The notes beneath the pieces were generated by a model. That model was given only the letters and a program-made list of their open reading frames with translations. It was not told the DNA's origin and searched no databases. Position numbers and translations under genes: made by a program. Below, one piece after another: positions 1-12,279 of a stretch of 64,000 bases of DNA. How positions within the stretch are numbered: position 1 is the first letter of the stretch; each line of letters opens with the position of its first letter. This DNA comes from Drechmeria coniospora. Lineage: Eukaryota; Ascomycota; Sordariomycetes; Hypocreales; Ophiocordycipitaceae. The stretch lies in assembly GCF_001625195.1 (NCBI RefSeq), contig NC_054389.1:10970520-11034519 (forward strand), read 5' to 3'.

Positions 1-2697
1 CCGAGAAGAAGAGAGAGGCGAGTCGGCCGAAGGAGGAGCAGGAGGCGGCGCCCGTGGCCCCGGCCGAACCATCGAAACCGGCACTCGCCGGTACCGAACC
101 TGCTCCTGACGGTCCGGCATCCAGACAGGATACCAGCGCCGGACCGGTCTCGCAAGCGGAGGCCCCTCCGCTCGAACGAGACGGTGCGACGCAGGCCGGT
201 GATTCGGCCCCCGTCGCGGCGGAGGATACTAACCGGCGATCCTCCCAGCAACTTGGTGACCCGCACGTGTCCGGTCCGGCAGGCGAGCAGGTCCATGAGC
301 CTTCTGGCCCACAAGCTCCCCAGCATGACGGGCACGTTGGCTCGCAAAATGGCAGCGGTGAGACATCGGCGGATCAGCAGGCTGTCGACGCGCCTCAGGA
401 TTTCGAGCAGGCCGAAGGCAGCGAGGAAGTCGGCGGCAGCGGCTACGACGCGAACCCCATGAACGGTGGCTTTCCGAACATGATGCTCTCCGGCGGTGGT
501 GACTTCAACCAGATGCAGATGATGATGGCGATGCAGAATGGCATGGGCAACGGCTCATTCGGCAACTTCCCCATGATGGGTACGGCACGACGCATCCTTC
601 GCCCATCCTCCGCACCACGGCTAACGTGACGCAGGCGCAATGGGGATGGACCCAATGGCGATGCAGAACATGTACATGAACGGTGGCTTTCAAGGCATGG
701 GCATGAACGGCATGGGGGGCTTCGGAGGAGGTTTCGGACAAGGCTCCAATAATAACTGGAACGGGTCGCAGTCGTGGGGTTTCGACCAGAATAATTACAA
801 TCAAAGTGGTCCCGGCATGGGAACCGGTGATTTTGGCAACTTTAACTCGGGGTTTCAAGCTGGATACAATCAGAACATTTATGGTCAGTTCCATGATCGT
901 CGAAACAACTTTGGCCGCGGCCGAGGTCGGGCTCGTGGCTTCTACGGCGGGTACGGCGGCCGAGGAGGATACTATCAGCATGGCGCCATGGCCAACAACC
1001 AGGATCAAGGCCATTTCTCGCAGCAGGCACCGGCCGGCCAGGCTCAACAAGGACACGTCGAAGCAACCGTTGGGGACGTCAAGCAGGTGGAGGGCGCCAT
1101 CCCAGCATCGTCTGGAGACGGGGAGGCGCTGGCCAAGGGACAGGACTCTGGAGAGGGTGGAGACGTGGATGGCGCGCAGGTCAAGCCAAGCGAACAAAGC
1201 TCGCGTGAGACCCAGGCTGCCGCTCCCGCCGGCGCCGTGCCCCGTGGCAACGAGGCCGGGCTGATCCGCTCCGTCTTGTCGGCACCCGACGTGCCCATCA
1301 ACGCGCCGACAGGACCCAAGGCCATGAGGCAGGGGCTGCCAAACACCAGCCTTCACAACCTTCGAGCTCGCGGCTACCAAGTGGGCGGCGCGCCACCACC
1401 CCCGAGCGCTCCGGCAGCCGGGGCGGCGCAGAAGGACGCGGCAGGTAAAGGTTCGGCCGCCCGGAGTAGATCCCGCTCCCGATCCCGATGCCATGATGGT
1501 GGGGCTGAAAAGACCGCTGCTTCTCTCCGTGACCACAGTCGAGAACGTCCCCCCGGTCACGATGTGCAAGTCGGCGAAGTCCATGATGGCCGAGACCAGG
1601 ACGGCGATCTTCCGCGCGCCGAGCCGCGCGGCGATAACAGGAGCCCTAGACGCGGTCGCAGCCGAAGCCGAAGCCGTAGCCGTGGCCGCCGAAACTCGCA
1701 GCGGCAAGGAAGACAGCGTTCCCCGTCGGTGAACGGCGACGAGGACAACGACGGCCACCGGCGCAAGCGGCGCAGGAGCAGCCGGAAGGAGCATGAGGAT
1801 GGCGATCGCGAGCGGCCGAACAACGACAACGACAAGCGCGGGTCCAGGTCGCGCTCGGCCTCGGCTGACGAATCGAAGAGGTCCAACTACCGCGACCGCA
1901 AAGATGAAGAGCGCGACGGTCGCAGAGACCGAGATCGAGATCGAGATCGAGAAAAGGATCGAGATAAGGATCGCGACAAGGACAAGGAGCGAGATAGGCA
2001 CCGCGAGCGAGACGAGGACCGCACCAAGTCGAGCAACCGGTCGCACCGTGATCGCGGCCGTGATCGTGACCGAGACCGCGGCCGCAATCGTCCTCCCGAA
2101 CGCGCACGGCGTCGCGGAAGGGATAGGATCCGCGACAGGGAGCGCAGGGAGCGCAAGGTGCGGCAGAGGGAGCGGGATCGCGAGAGGGGCCAGCCCGGCG
2201 GCGGCGGGAGGGCGCCGTCGGTGAACGGCAGATCGACGACGGGCGACAAGGGGCATGACCCGCCCGGCGGTCCCCGTGGCCCCGACGCCAAGGGCGCCAA
2301 CTCGCACGGCCGACGCGATTCCCGCGGCAGCAACGGCAAGGTCGGCACTTCCAAGGACGCGCACACTCTCGAGCGCGAGGCGCGCAACCGAGAGCGACTG
2401 CTGAAGGAGGCGCAACGGATGGCGCTGGCCAGCAAGACGGGCTCGAAGCGTGGTCGCGAAGACGGCGGCGACGGCGGCGGCGGCGGTAGCGGCGGCGGTG
2501 ATGGTGGAGGTGGTGGTGGAAGTGGTGGTGGAAGTGGTGGTGGAAGTGGCGGTGGTGGTGGTGGTGGTGGTGGTGGTGGTGGTGGTGGTGGACGGAGGAG
2601 CCGCAGATCAGGCCGACGCAACGAGGGTAGAGAAGGGGATGGTGAAGATCGCATGCGCCGGCTTGAGGCAGATCGCGAGGGCGGTCGATGGGGATAG
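1..2697 (+). CDS. Gly-rich and Arg/Ser-rich nuclear protein, 5'-truncated by the window
   Basis: Partial gene: the frame is open from base 3, so the start codon lies upstream. Model: exon to 579, intron 580-634 (GTACGG..GCAG), exon 635-2697, about 879 residues visible. Order: an acidic, Pro/Gln-rich stretch; a Met/Asn/Gly-rich segment (about residues 145-270) with an FGRGRGRARG RGG-box; a short conserved-looking stretch around APTGPKAMRQGLPNTSLHNL; a long RS/RD/RE-rich domain; a polyglycine run; and a charged tail ending EADREGGRWG. RGG and RS domains point to RNA binding or pre-mRNA processing in the nucleus. A fungal Mpe1/RBBP6-type 3'-end processing factor is possible, since those carry disordered C-termini, but the diagnostic DWNN, zinc-knuckle and RING domains would lie outside the window. 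Codon composition is strongly biased by the repeats. Confidence 0.75.
2551..2590. repeat. (GGT)n microsatellite encoding polyglycine
   Basis: About 13 uninterrupted GGT triplets, preceded from 2470 by imperfect GGC/GGT/AGT units, give a long Gly/Ser run near the C-terminus of the RS protein. The repeat keeps the frame, so length variation would be tolerated. Confidence 0.9.
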
Positions 2698-4215
2698 GAC
2701 CTCCACTTGCACCTTCACAGCAGAGACTCATCTAGCCGATGGTGAGGACGCCGAAGCGGCATCTACATATTGTGGTCTGGACATCTCAAACGGTTGCCAA
2801 AGGGACGGGCACCGGGACAGGGACGGGGCTGCGTCGCGCCATGTGGACAGCATAAGCATTGTAAATGTACGACGGGCTATGCCCATCGATGAACGTGCCA
2901 TGTTCGTCTGCTTGGTTTGTCCCCCTTTTTCTTGCTCCAGTGCCCTCCCTGGAATGGTTCCCGATGACGGGAGGTTTAGAGTTGGCTAGGGGTTCATGTT
3001 TCGACACATGCCGTATGGCGTGTAGAAGATGGAGATTCGGAGCGCTGACTGGGAAGGCGTGTGCGACGGCTAGATCAGCAAAAGCCGATATACCAGTCGC
3101 TGATTTATCTTGGGGTTTGTTGAAGACGAGTTCTGGCGGCGCTTGAGACTTAAAACAGTGGTGGTTGACGGGAAACAATATCTTCGCGTTGTTGCGTCGT
3201 CGCGTTGATTGTTGATTGGTGTAGTTTTTGGCCCGAGGTACTGTAAATAGTACTCAAGGAACGGTATGACATTAGCTTTGCCAAACTGAAGTGACGCGGC
3301 ATGCTTCGAAGAAATACAGCAAAATCAATGAATACTGGCAAAGACAGTAGTAACTGCATCTACGGGTTGTAGTATTGCTTGTATTCCCATCCAACCTCGG
3401 CAGTTCGAGGGAAGGTGTCCATCCCAGTCGGAAACTAATAGCCATTGCTCTCTCATCACGCCCAAGGTTAACTTCTTGCGACCATTCGATCCCCTATATC
3501 GCATTTGTTTTCCAGCAATCCACAAGCAAAAAGCGCAGTCTGACGTCAGTTTCATCACCCCAGATCTTTACAGCGTTGAATGTCCCTCACAATCCCATTT
3601 GTCCGCGACATCCCCATTGTACTGGCTACCCTATACCAAACCCATCGGCACCTGTGCAACAATTTTCATCACTTTCACGCTCCCATTTGCTCCCCATCGA
3701 GGTTGATGGTACTCCATTCGAGGGGAGCAGGCCGTGAAGGTTGCTTTTATTTGGAATCCATGAGCCTTGCTCTCGGAACATGATGGTGACACCATCGAAC
3801 CATCAAGTATATAAAAAATGGGTGCAACGAAGCCGTCTATCCCGCCCTTCCTCCGACCCGGATATAATGACGCACACAGAGCAGTTCTACAACTGTGCAA
3901 GACAAATCATCATAATCAGTGTCATAGGCGCGTCGCCCAAGACCACATACCGGCCCCGTCCCCCATCCGAAATAACAGCAAACCAACCACTTGCCATTCT
4001 CGCACATGTACCTTGCAGTCATGACGATCCTAGCCAGCTCCTGCTCGATCTATCTAAAGCACCCCTTTCCTGCAAACGCCGGTCAGAATGCCCGAAATAC
4101 AGGTTCTGTATAGACCTCCCCCAAGGATGACTCCTGCGTGCCGCCCCAGCCTCGGGGATCATGCCAAACCCGTGGCCCTCGCCTTCGTCTGCACCTCGAC
4201 CAGGTTGCAGGCAGG
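2698..4215. other. Intergenic, convergent 3' flanks
   Basis: Lies between the stop of the RS-rich gene and the stop of PIK1, so it should hold two 3' UTRs. No open frame here has recognisable protein character. I see no structured repeat; the TACGGAGTA word is essentially absent from this spacer, in contrast to most others. Confidence 0.6.
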
Positions 4216-5770
4216 CTAGTATATCCCCTGCGTCCGATATTGAAACGTGTCGTAGCTGAGGGGGCGTGTCAGTGGAAAAACAGGCAAAAGGGAGGGGCGA
4301 GGGAGGGAGGCGGGCAAGCTCACAGTCGCGTGTAGTAGCTTCCAAACGACTTGGCAATCAGATCCGTCTCGACAAACTGCTCCGCCTCATCGGCGCTGAG
4401 GTGCAGCTGGAAGCGCTGCCGCAGCGTGCTCGTGACGGTGGCGATGCCGACCGAGAAGCAGGGCATGTTCGATTCTCGACCCATCATGGCGACGAGGTCG
4501 ATGATGTTGTCGGCGGACCGCCGCAGAGCTGACGCTGATGAGCTTCGGGGACCGGGCGTGGCGGGTCGTGCGCGAGGGAGTGGCTTACCTTGGAACGCCT
4601 GCTTGCACATCTTCTTGTAGTCGTCGTAGTCGGCGGAGCCGAGGCCGCCCAGGACGTCGACGTACTCGTGCGTGAGCTTGAAGGGGGCCGCTTCGAAGCC
4701 CACCGAGCCGGGCGAGTTGGAGAGCATGAATCCAAAGTCGATGTGGATGATGTGGCCCTCGCTGTCGATGAGGACGTTTCCGTTGTGCCGGTCCTTGAGC
4801 TGGAGGACGTACGAGATGATGCTGTAGGCGGCGAGGGAGCGCTTGAAGGCGTCGACGCCGGCCCGGTACGGTTGGCTCTCCGGCTGGCCGAAGGCCTTGA
4901 CGAAGTGGTCCTTGAGCGTCGCGATCCGCTGCCGGGGGTTCTGGCCGGACTCGACGGAGGCGAGCGTCAGGCTTCGCTTCAGCGAATGGAGCGACACGCC
5001 GTTCGTGATGGTCTCGATGAGGCCCGACGATTCTCCCGTCACCAGGATGCGCATCACCTTGACCCAGACGTCGACGCCGGCGTCCACCCAGATCTTGTGG
5101 CAGACGTCGATGAGCTGGCAGGCAAAGGCCTCCTGTCGCAGGTCGGCCCCGGTCTTGACGATGACGCTGACGAGGTCCCAATTCTTCATCCAGCCGTACG
5201 GCGACGACTTGCGTATCCGCTCCTTCTTCGCCTCCCACGCCTCGCCGAAGACGGCGGCGCTGGGGTCGTCGCGATCGCCGCGACGCTGGACGCCGCCCGT
5301 TTTGATGTCGTTTTCCATCCTCTCCCTGCCGGCGCTCGCGTTGAGCGTCGTGTCGAGCGGTCCGTCGTCCTCCAGATCCGGATTGTCCATGGAAGCACCG
5401 CCGGCCGCCTGCGCCTGCGTCTTGGCAATGATGGTGTCGAAAGTCGGCCCCTCATCGTCCACGTCGAAGCTCTCCTCCTCGAGGCTTTGCATGCTCGCGA
5501 TGATCTTGGCCCTGATGGCCGCCACCTCCTGCTTCGGTCGCTTGCCGCTCGTGGCGTCGAGCTGCGCCAGCATCTGCGAGGCCGTCCTCATGTGCGTCGC
5601 GAGGGCGGAAAAGTCGGGCTGATCGGCCGCCGAGTTTCGACCGGCCAGCACCTTTCGCTTACCAGAGGGGCTGCCGGGCCTGGAGATTACCATCGAGGTT
5701 CGGGGCGTGGCCGGATCCAAGGTCGTCAAGGAGGCCGTCGCCGCACCGCCGCTGGACTGTCGCTGGCCGG

Positions 5771-5810
<40 letters not shown>

Positions 5811-7596
5811 AGAGGACTGCCTCGCCGGCCCCTCATCGTCGGACGTGAGGAGGGGTGAGCTCCCGAGGTCACCCGAAACGGGCTCGAAGACGCTATCGAT
5901 CACCGGCTCGGGCGTGCGGATGATGGGCTGATTGATCCTCGGCATTTCCGACGACAGATCAAAGAGACGGCGTGACGTCCCACCCGCGCCAGGCAACGTG
6001 TCGAGGAGCTGCTGGTTGTCTGGCGTTTCGGGGTCGAAGTTGAAGTCCTCGCGGAGGACTTCGACCATCATGAGGTAGGGCACCTTCTCGGCGCTGTTGA
6101 GCACCGTCGACTCGGCAGGATTCAGCCGGACGATGCGGTGGTGTCGGCTCTTGCCGGGAGATCCGTTCACAAGCGTCGGAGGGCAGATGACGGGGATGTC
6201 GATCTCGGCCGGCAAGTCTCGACCGATGAGCGCTAGCTCGGCTCGAAGGGCGCTCATCCTCGCAGGCTTGGGCACGATGACCAGCCGGTTCGAAATGCCC
6301 TCGAGGGCGGTGAGGAACTGCGTCTGCGACCTGAAGTAGTGCGACCGCAGGAGCCTCGTCTTTTGGATGAGCGGCAGGTCGTTCATCGAGTTGGCGACAA
6401 GCTTGGAGTTGTGGGAATGTCGTCGGACCATGGTGTCGCTGGGCCTGCGGGGAATACGGGCGGTGACGGGCGTCGGCGGTCTTGTCGTCGAATGCGAGCG
6501 CTGCAGCGGAAGGGATGCCGAGCTGTGCCTGGCTTCGAGCAACCTCATCTGCAGCGCAGACGGTCTCCTCGGCGCCGCCGCCGCCGTCTTGGACTTTGAC
6601 GAGGAGGATGGAACCGGGGCTGGGCCGACGGCCCGGGGCACCTTTAGGCCCGGCCGCCCGGCCGAATCGTTGACGTTGGAGGCGCTCGACGTCCTCGCTT
6701 CCCTGGGCCGCCTCGACTTGGAGGCGACAGCGCTCATGGTCTGTGCTCTCATCGGCTTCGGTGCGCTATCGCTATCCACGTCCGTCGTCGGCTCCAGCCT
6801 CACCGGCTGCGGTTTTCGCGCCTGGGCGACGGCCAGAGGACCGGCCCATTGCGCAAGCATGGGGAGCGCAGCGCTGGCGAGGACGAAGCTGGACAGGACG
6901 GTAACCGGCAGCACGTTCTCCGTAATCTTCTCGCGACGGGCCGTATCAGCCATGCCGAAGACGATGTGCTGGACCTTGTTGTACACCCGTCGACAGGTCT
7001 GGAAGGCACCCGTCTGCGGGTTCGACGAGAGGTCGTGGAGATAGGTCTGAAACAGCCAGAAGGTCTGGGACGGGAAAGGAGGCGCGTCAGCTCGTCCTCG
7101 CTCAACGGCAGAGGAGGGGGGGGGGGCGTTGGAAGGGGGCGTTGGAAGGTGACGTACGAGCAGGGCGGCCGTGGCGGATTCTTCGCAGAGATCGAGCAGA
7201 AACTCCTCGAGAGCCATCGACTCGTTGTCGACGCTGATTATGAGATGGCACAGCTGCGGCAGGAAGAACTCGATGTCCTCGTAGGGGAACTGCCGCAGCT
7301 TGCGGCAGAGCACATAGTGTATTCCCACATGGTCGGCGTAGCGACTGCAGGAGCCCGAGGCGTCGGCGTTAGCTAGCAGCAAGCAGGAAGGCGGACGGGC
7401 AGGAAGGAAGCCAGCCAGCCAGCCAGCCAGCCAGCGAGGCCTCCCCACGACGCAGCGGCGGGGAGACGAAGCGGCAGGAGAAGGGGAAGGCGAAGGGGAC
7501 GCGAGGATGGACCTACGAGAGGTACGACACCGACAGAAAGGGATTCGAATTGAAGACATCGGACTCGAGAAACCTCTGTAGCAGATCCCACGACAT
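4216..7596 (-). CDS. PIK1: Phosphatidylinositol 4-kinase PIK1 (PI4K-beta type)
   Basis: Makes PI4P from phosphatidylinositol, mainly at the Golgi (and nucleus in yeast), for vesicle traffic. Model: complement(join(4216..4255, 4324..4528, 4589..7064, 7158..7344, 7517..7596)), 995 residues. Exon 1 starts MSWDLLQRFLESDVF; introns 1 and 2 remove non-homologous read-through; the last two introns restore QAFQ-ALRRSADN and SYYTRL-YDTFQYRTQG. The N-terminal lipid-kinase-unique region (about 28-110) contains YADHVGIHYVLCRKL and FWLFQTYLHDLSS. The middle is disordered with a 13-Gln run. The kinase domain fills the C-terminus, with catalytic loop DRHNGNVLID near 847 and HIDFGF near 865, plus the PYGWMKNWDLVSVIVK region. 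All key catalytic residues are present. Length fits fungal Pik1. Confidence 0.95.
5772..5810. repeat. (CAG)13 tract encoding polyglutamine in PIK1
   Basis: Thirteen uninterrupted CTG triplets on the plus strand (CAG in the gene) encode 13 Gln in the disordered middle of PIK1, far from the kinase fold. Confidence 0.9.
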
Positions 7597-9565
7597 TGAG
7601 CTTTCCAGGCGGGGAACTGCGGGAGCGTCGGTGCTTCAGTCATTCGCTTCGAGATGCCAATTCTAGGCTTGTTGCGGGCTCAGCGACTCAGCGGGCAGCT
7701 CGCGGCCTACGGCTCGGCTCGGGCGGGAATGGATTGCTTCCGGGGAGGAGGGGAGGGGGGGGTTGTCGTAGGAGGGAGAGCGTAGGAGAGAGCTGGGCGG
7801 CGCACGGATGTTGGACGACATCCAAGCTCGGGGGCTGATCTAGAGCTTGAGGTGGACGATGATTTTCGTTGGTCCAGGATGGGCAGTCGGCGGAATGGAG
7901 GATGTGACAAACGGCAGCAAAATGGCCGAGTTGGAGATGGATTTGGGGAGGGGCAACTCCTGGACCGAAGTCGTCGACTTAAGTGCTTGATGCTGCTTTG
8001 ACGTAGGGAGTACATAGCTAGGTACTGTTCGCTATTGTGCCGGTACTAAGAAACAGTTCGTTACGCTTACAGGTAAGTATGTCGCACATGGTGCAGTACA
8101 TCGGCAAGTACCTAAAGGCTACGTATTGGAATCATCCACTAGAATCCGCCCCGCTCCACCACATGTGGCCTTGGGCTGTGCTGACGTAACGGAAGTCTGT
8201 TCCAATTGCGGATGCGTCGACGAAACTCGCTCGAGTGTTTAGTAATTCGTACCCAGTCCAGATGGCGACGCGTTTTTGGCCCCTGCCGTCATTGCATTCG
8301 TATTTGATGGTGTATGGTATGAGCGACGTGAAGCATAAGCGTGCATGTACATTGCACTGTAGAACTTGCGAACTTGCCAAGTACAGACAGGCATGTGTGC
8401 AGTAGTTAGTTGCACATGTGCTAAACTATTAGTAGGTCATACCTGTGCCACGAGGGAAAGCCTCCTTGCAAGTACGGAGTAGGGATAAGAACTTGCGCTT
8501 GCTTGTATAAGTACTTGCTTGTACTGTATTCTAGTAGTAATTGTTTGTATACTAGTGGTACTGGCTTGTACTGTCAACGGAGTACTAGTAATTAGTAGTT
8601 ATTTGTACTCTGTACACTTACTAGTAGTCCTTGCTTGGACTGTAAGTAAGTATACAGTATTACTTCGTAGTATTTGATTTGTATACTATGTAATTCCTTA
8701 CAGTACAGTACTTAGGTAGTCCTTGCTTGCACTGTAAGTAAGTATACAGTATTACTTAGTAGTATTTGATTTGTATACTATGTACTTCCTTACAGTGCAG
8801 TACTTAAGCAGGCAGTCCTTGCTTGTACAATACTGTATGCTAGTACGGAGTACTGTACTTACGGAGTAGTACTGTAGTCATTTGTATACTAGTAGTTACT
8901 CCGTTCTTACTTGTGCACTCCGCGTCTGTAGCAAGTTTCTATTCGTCAAGCTGTCTGCTACCTGCACTAGTACATGTACGGAGCACTGTGCTTGAACCCA
9001 ACCAAGTATTGATAATAATCGACCCTACTCCGTACAGCACACCACTTGGCACAGACAAGCTCATCAGGTGCAGTGCTGCATGCTAAGAGCAAACTGATTG
9101 CGTACCTAGTAGTGTCAGAATGCCTGTACAAGCTACATGTAGGTCCATGCATGCATGTCCTGACCTTCACCATCCACCGATGCGCTGCGCATTTCGCGAG
9201 TGCTCGTCCGTCCAACCGTGCCGTGAGATGGGCCCGACGCTTGTCGCTCCTTGCCATGACGCTCCGCAAACGCGGCTCCGAATGAGGCGAGGCAGCGCTC
9301 GATAATCATCAAACGCAAGTGAACAAGTGGATGGGTAAGCTGGCCAAAATTTCCGTTCCATGTCAATGCCACGCCGCGACGTGCGCACCCTTGTGGGCGT
9401 CAAAGCCGGCGGCGGCTCCCGCTGGCCCATCCACCTCGCCATCCCTCGGAGCCGCCGGCACCGTGCACCGAACGCCTGTCATGTACCTATGCAACCGTGT
9501 TGGAACGCCGTTCGTTCAAGAGTCATATCCTTCGTCATGCGTGCGTCGAGAATGGGGAGCGGACG
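7597..9565. other. Intergenic: PIK1 promoter side and GTAC-rich repeat field
   Basis: Holds the 5' flank of PIK1 and the 3' flank of NC2-alpha. From about 7990 to 9130 the sequence becomes AT-richer and fills with GTAC-containing words: TACGGAGTA at 8473, 8844 and 8860, TACTCCGTA at 9026, and many AGTACTTGC and CTAGTAGT units. No convincing coding frame. Confidence 0.7.
8626..8825. repeat. Tandem 92-bp repeat with internal inverted repeat
   Basis: Copy 1 begins at 8626 (AGTCCTTGCTTG) and copy 2 at 8718; they match over most of 92 bp, and a third copy starts at 8814 but soon ends. Within each copy ACTGTAAGTAAGTATACAG near the left side pairs imperfectly with the complement of CTATGTACTTCCTTACAGT at the right side, so each unit could form a hairpin of about 20 bp with a 20-nt loop. 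Confidence 0.85.
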
Positions 9566-10513
9566 TCAAATCTTCCTCTTCCGCCCGCCGCGGCCTCGCC
9601 TCTTGGGCTCGCTCAGCTCCTCGTCGCTGTCGCTCTCCGCTTTGGGCCTGGCCCTGGCGCCCTCCTTCTCGTTCTCCACGCGGCTGACGATGTCTCGGAG
9701 GAAGTCCCACTGGTCGTCGTTCTCGACCACCTGCTTGAGCATGGCGGCCGTGACCCGCTTGGATCCCTTGTCCTGGGCCACGTCGGCGCTCTTGGTCACG
9801 AGCTGGATCATGAAGAGCTCGAGGGCCTTGCCCACGGCGATGGGCGTTTGCTGGGCGACCTTGCCCACCTCCTCGTCGGCCTGCATGATCCGCTTGATGC
9901 GTGCCGTCGGGAACTTGGTCCTGACCGGCGACGGCTCAATCGCCGGCGGCGGCGGCGCGGCGGCGGCGGCGGCCCTTCGGGGAGGCATGGCGCGATCCCG
10001 CTTCGTCGGTGACGCGGGCGAGGCCGAGAAGGAGCCCTGATGGTGCGACGGCGCGCCGGCCTGCTGGGATGGACCCGTCAGGTACTGGCCCGGATGGTAG
10101 GGACGGGCCGGCTGCGGCTCAGCGTTCGGCGTCGGCGACGGCTGCAGCCCGTACGACGGTAGCGCGCTCGGCTGCGGCGGGCCGCGGGGAAGATGGGCTT
10201 GCTGCTGCGTCGAGGGGGAGTAAGGGGTGAGGTCGGTGTGGAGGTTGTGGCCGGCAGGGGAGATGGGAGGGGCGTAGGAGGAGCCATAGGGAGCGCCGTG
10301 GCCGTAGGTGGGAGACTGCAATTTATACTCGCCGCGATTTTGGCTCGGAGGATGGAGTTGTAACGCGGGCGGGGCAGGGCCGGCCGAATAAAAAGACGAC
10401 AGGTCGGGCGACTTGGGCGCGTACTCGTGCTCGTACTCGTGCGTGGGGTTGTGAGCATTGGCAGCGCTAGCATTGGCAGCGCCGCTGTTCGCACCGTGAT
10501 TGTCTCCCGACAT
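9566..10513 (-). CDS. BUR6: Histone-fold corepressor, NC2-alpha/DRAP1 (Bur6) type
   Basis: Single-exon gene, 315 residues. Start chosen at MSGDNHGA because the longer upstream frame is low-complexity and crosses leader sequence. Residues 1-195 are Pro/Gln/Tyr-rich and disordered. Residues about 197-275 form a CBF/NF-YB-type histone fold beginning [20 protein letters not shown], then [14 protein letters not shown] and the [19 protein letters not shown] helix, which matches NC2-alpha better than NF-YC or Dpb3. The tail is acidic then basic ([22 protein letters not shown]), a likely nuclear localisation signal. The family pairs with NC2-beta (Dr1) on TBP-DNA and blocks TFIIA/TFIIB entry, acting in both repression and activation. 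The NC2-alpha call rests on my reading of helix similarity; another histone-fold partner is the main alternative. Confidence 0.85.
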   Translation of the reverse strand: MSGDNHGANSGAANASAANAHNPTHEYEHEYAPKSPDLSSFYSAGPAPPALQLHPPSQNRGEYKLQSPTYGHGAPYGSSYAPPISPAGHNLHTDLTPYSPSTQQQAHLPRGPPQPSALPSYGLQPSPTPNAEPQPARPYHPGQYLTGPSQQAGAPSHHQGSFSASPASPTKRDRAMPPRRAAAAAAPPPPAIEPSPVRTKFPTARIKRIMQADEEVGKVAQQTPIAVGKALELFMIQLVTKSADVAQDKGSKRVTAAMLKQVVENDDQWDFLRDIVSRVENEKEGARARPKAESDSDEELSEPKRRGRGGRKRKI

Positions 10514-10969
10514 TTTGACCGACGGCGGGGGCGCGCCACCACCCAACCCAACCCTCAGGTGCTGCCTTGTCTTGGTGGGGCAGGCTCGCTGCGTGCCTTG
10601 TCGACGGACCAGTGGACCGACCGACCGACCTGTGGGCCTTTGGACCTGTGGACCGGACCGAGTCGAGTCTCTGTCCTCGTCGGGGGAGCCGGTCGGGAGT
10701 GGGAGGCCTGGGATGGCCGGGAGAACGCAAAGGACGCCGCCCTGTTGGGTCGGCTCAATGAAGGAGAAGCAGGGGAAGCGATTCGCCTCTGATGGCCGCC
10801 CGCTTCTCCGTCGACTTGTTTCCGCGACCGATCTGCTGCTCCCTGCTCCTTCCCTTTCAACACGCCGTTGGCAGATGGTGCAGACGGGAAGGCGCCCCCT
10901 CCCAGCGGCTTCCTTCCTTCTTGCTGGGATCCCGGCCAATGAGGGGTTGGTATGAACAAAAGGGCTGCC

Positions 10970-10994
10970 GGGGGGGGGGGGGGGGGGGGGGGGG
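10970..10994. repeat. G25 homopolymer
   Basis: Twenty-five consecutive G residues upstream of NC2-alpha (C-run on the coding strand). The true length is likely to be uncertain because homopolymers are error-prone in sequencing. Confidence 0.85.
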
Positions 10995-11736
10995 TTGTAC
11001 TTTCAGCAGTACCAGCAAGTACTGTGTGTGAGCGAGTGTGTCAGTAGGTGCGCTGCACGTGTAGGTGTGCAAGCAAGTGCACAGTACCGTACGAGTACTT
11101 GCACAAGCACTGAACGAGTACGAGTACAGGTGAGAAGGTGTTTTGCGTCGAGAATGCCACCGATGAAGCGTGTGCACGCGCTTTCTGGTAGACCAAGTGC
11201 AACCATACAGGGGCGCGGCTAGGAATTGCTCGAAGCATCCAGACGCTGCTATTGGATGACGCGTTCGTCTTGTCAAGTTGTCGATGAGCAAGGGCTAGGC
11301 GGCGTTATGGATGTACTGTAGTTGTAGGTGTGCTGTAGGTGCAGGTACAGGTACTGTAAAACAAGTACGGAGTACGGAGTACAACGGGAAATAAATGGGC
11401 AAGCCCAAAGATATCGGCAGGGGTGCGTGCGGGTGCAGGAGCGGGTGCAGGAGCGGGTGCCGGTGTGGATGTGGATTGGTCTCAATGGAGGTAGGTGAAG
11501 CGCTGTAATACAGCACAGTTGTAGGTGTACTTGGGTGTGCTGCGGGTAATTGATCAAACGTACGGCCTGTTCGGAGAAAGGACTGTTTGTATTTCTTGTC
11601 GTACGCCGTCGTGCGTCGCCGCAGACTAGACCGGATCTGCCAGCAATCACCAGTCAGTGCTTCTGCTGTGACAGCAAGGGAGCGTTCCGCGTTGTCCGTG
11701 CCTCGGGGAGAGGGAGGGTGGGAGAGGAACGCGGCG

Positions 11737-11800
11737 GTCGTGTGGGCTGTCGTGTGGGCTGTCGTGTGGGCTGTCGTGTGTGCTGTCGTGTGTGGGCTGT
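11737..11800. repeat. 12-bp tandem repeat GTCGTGTGGGCT
   Basis: Three perfect units GTCGTGTGGGCT followed by a variant GTCGTGTGTGCT and a 14-bp variant. It produces a spurious VGCR-type repeat in one frame. No gene association seen. Confidence 0.85.
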
Positions 11801-12279
11801 GGTGGTGATTTGGACGATGCGCAGTGATGACTGTGGTGATGGAGCTCCCGCGCGGATGGCTTCTTCCTTTCTTCGTATTGATTCCCGGAGTTTCAAGGCA
11901 CCAACCGAGAGGTATGTTGAAATTTGCTCTTCATCAAGTGTGTGCTGTCAATGTTTCTCGTACCTGTGTTCGTATAAAATATTCGTTGTGCTCCGACGTT
12001 TGCGCGCCTCCGCGGCCTGCGACAGCCGAGGACGGAGAGCTGGATTGGACGGTGAACACACGGCGGACAAGCTCCAAGCGGCCGATAGCCAAGCCAGGAC
12101 GGCCGCTGGTTAGAGGGAATACGGACCGTTTATGTATGCGCATCGCGGGGCTTCAACAATACCTGAAAAAGGGGGTGTCCATCGGGAGGGGTGAGGCTTG
12201 CGCCGGCCGAAAGCGGTAAGCGCCTTGTGCGACCTCTGTCCGACTTGGAGTCTTCGACTTTCCTCGCGCGCCACGAAGC

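Noticed and set aside
505..2415. 636-codon open frame antisense to the RS-rich gene
   Set aside because: Its Val/Ala/Leu/Ser-rich translation is the mirror of Arg/Ser/Gly codons; no domain, and the sense frame has a sensible protein and intron.
4590..5858. 422-codon frame antisense to PIK1
   Set aside because: Arises from GC-rich third positions of the kinase gene; no motifs.
8000..9060. Possible CRISPR-like array in the regularly repeated GTAC region
   Set aside because: The repeats are short, degenerate and without uniform spacers, and the organism is a fungus.
11550..12113. 187-codon frame containing VGCR repeats
   Set aside because: The repeat comes from the 12-bp tandem array; the rest has no motif, leader or splice signal.
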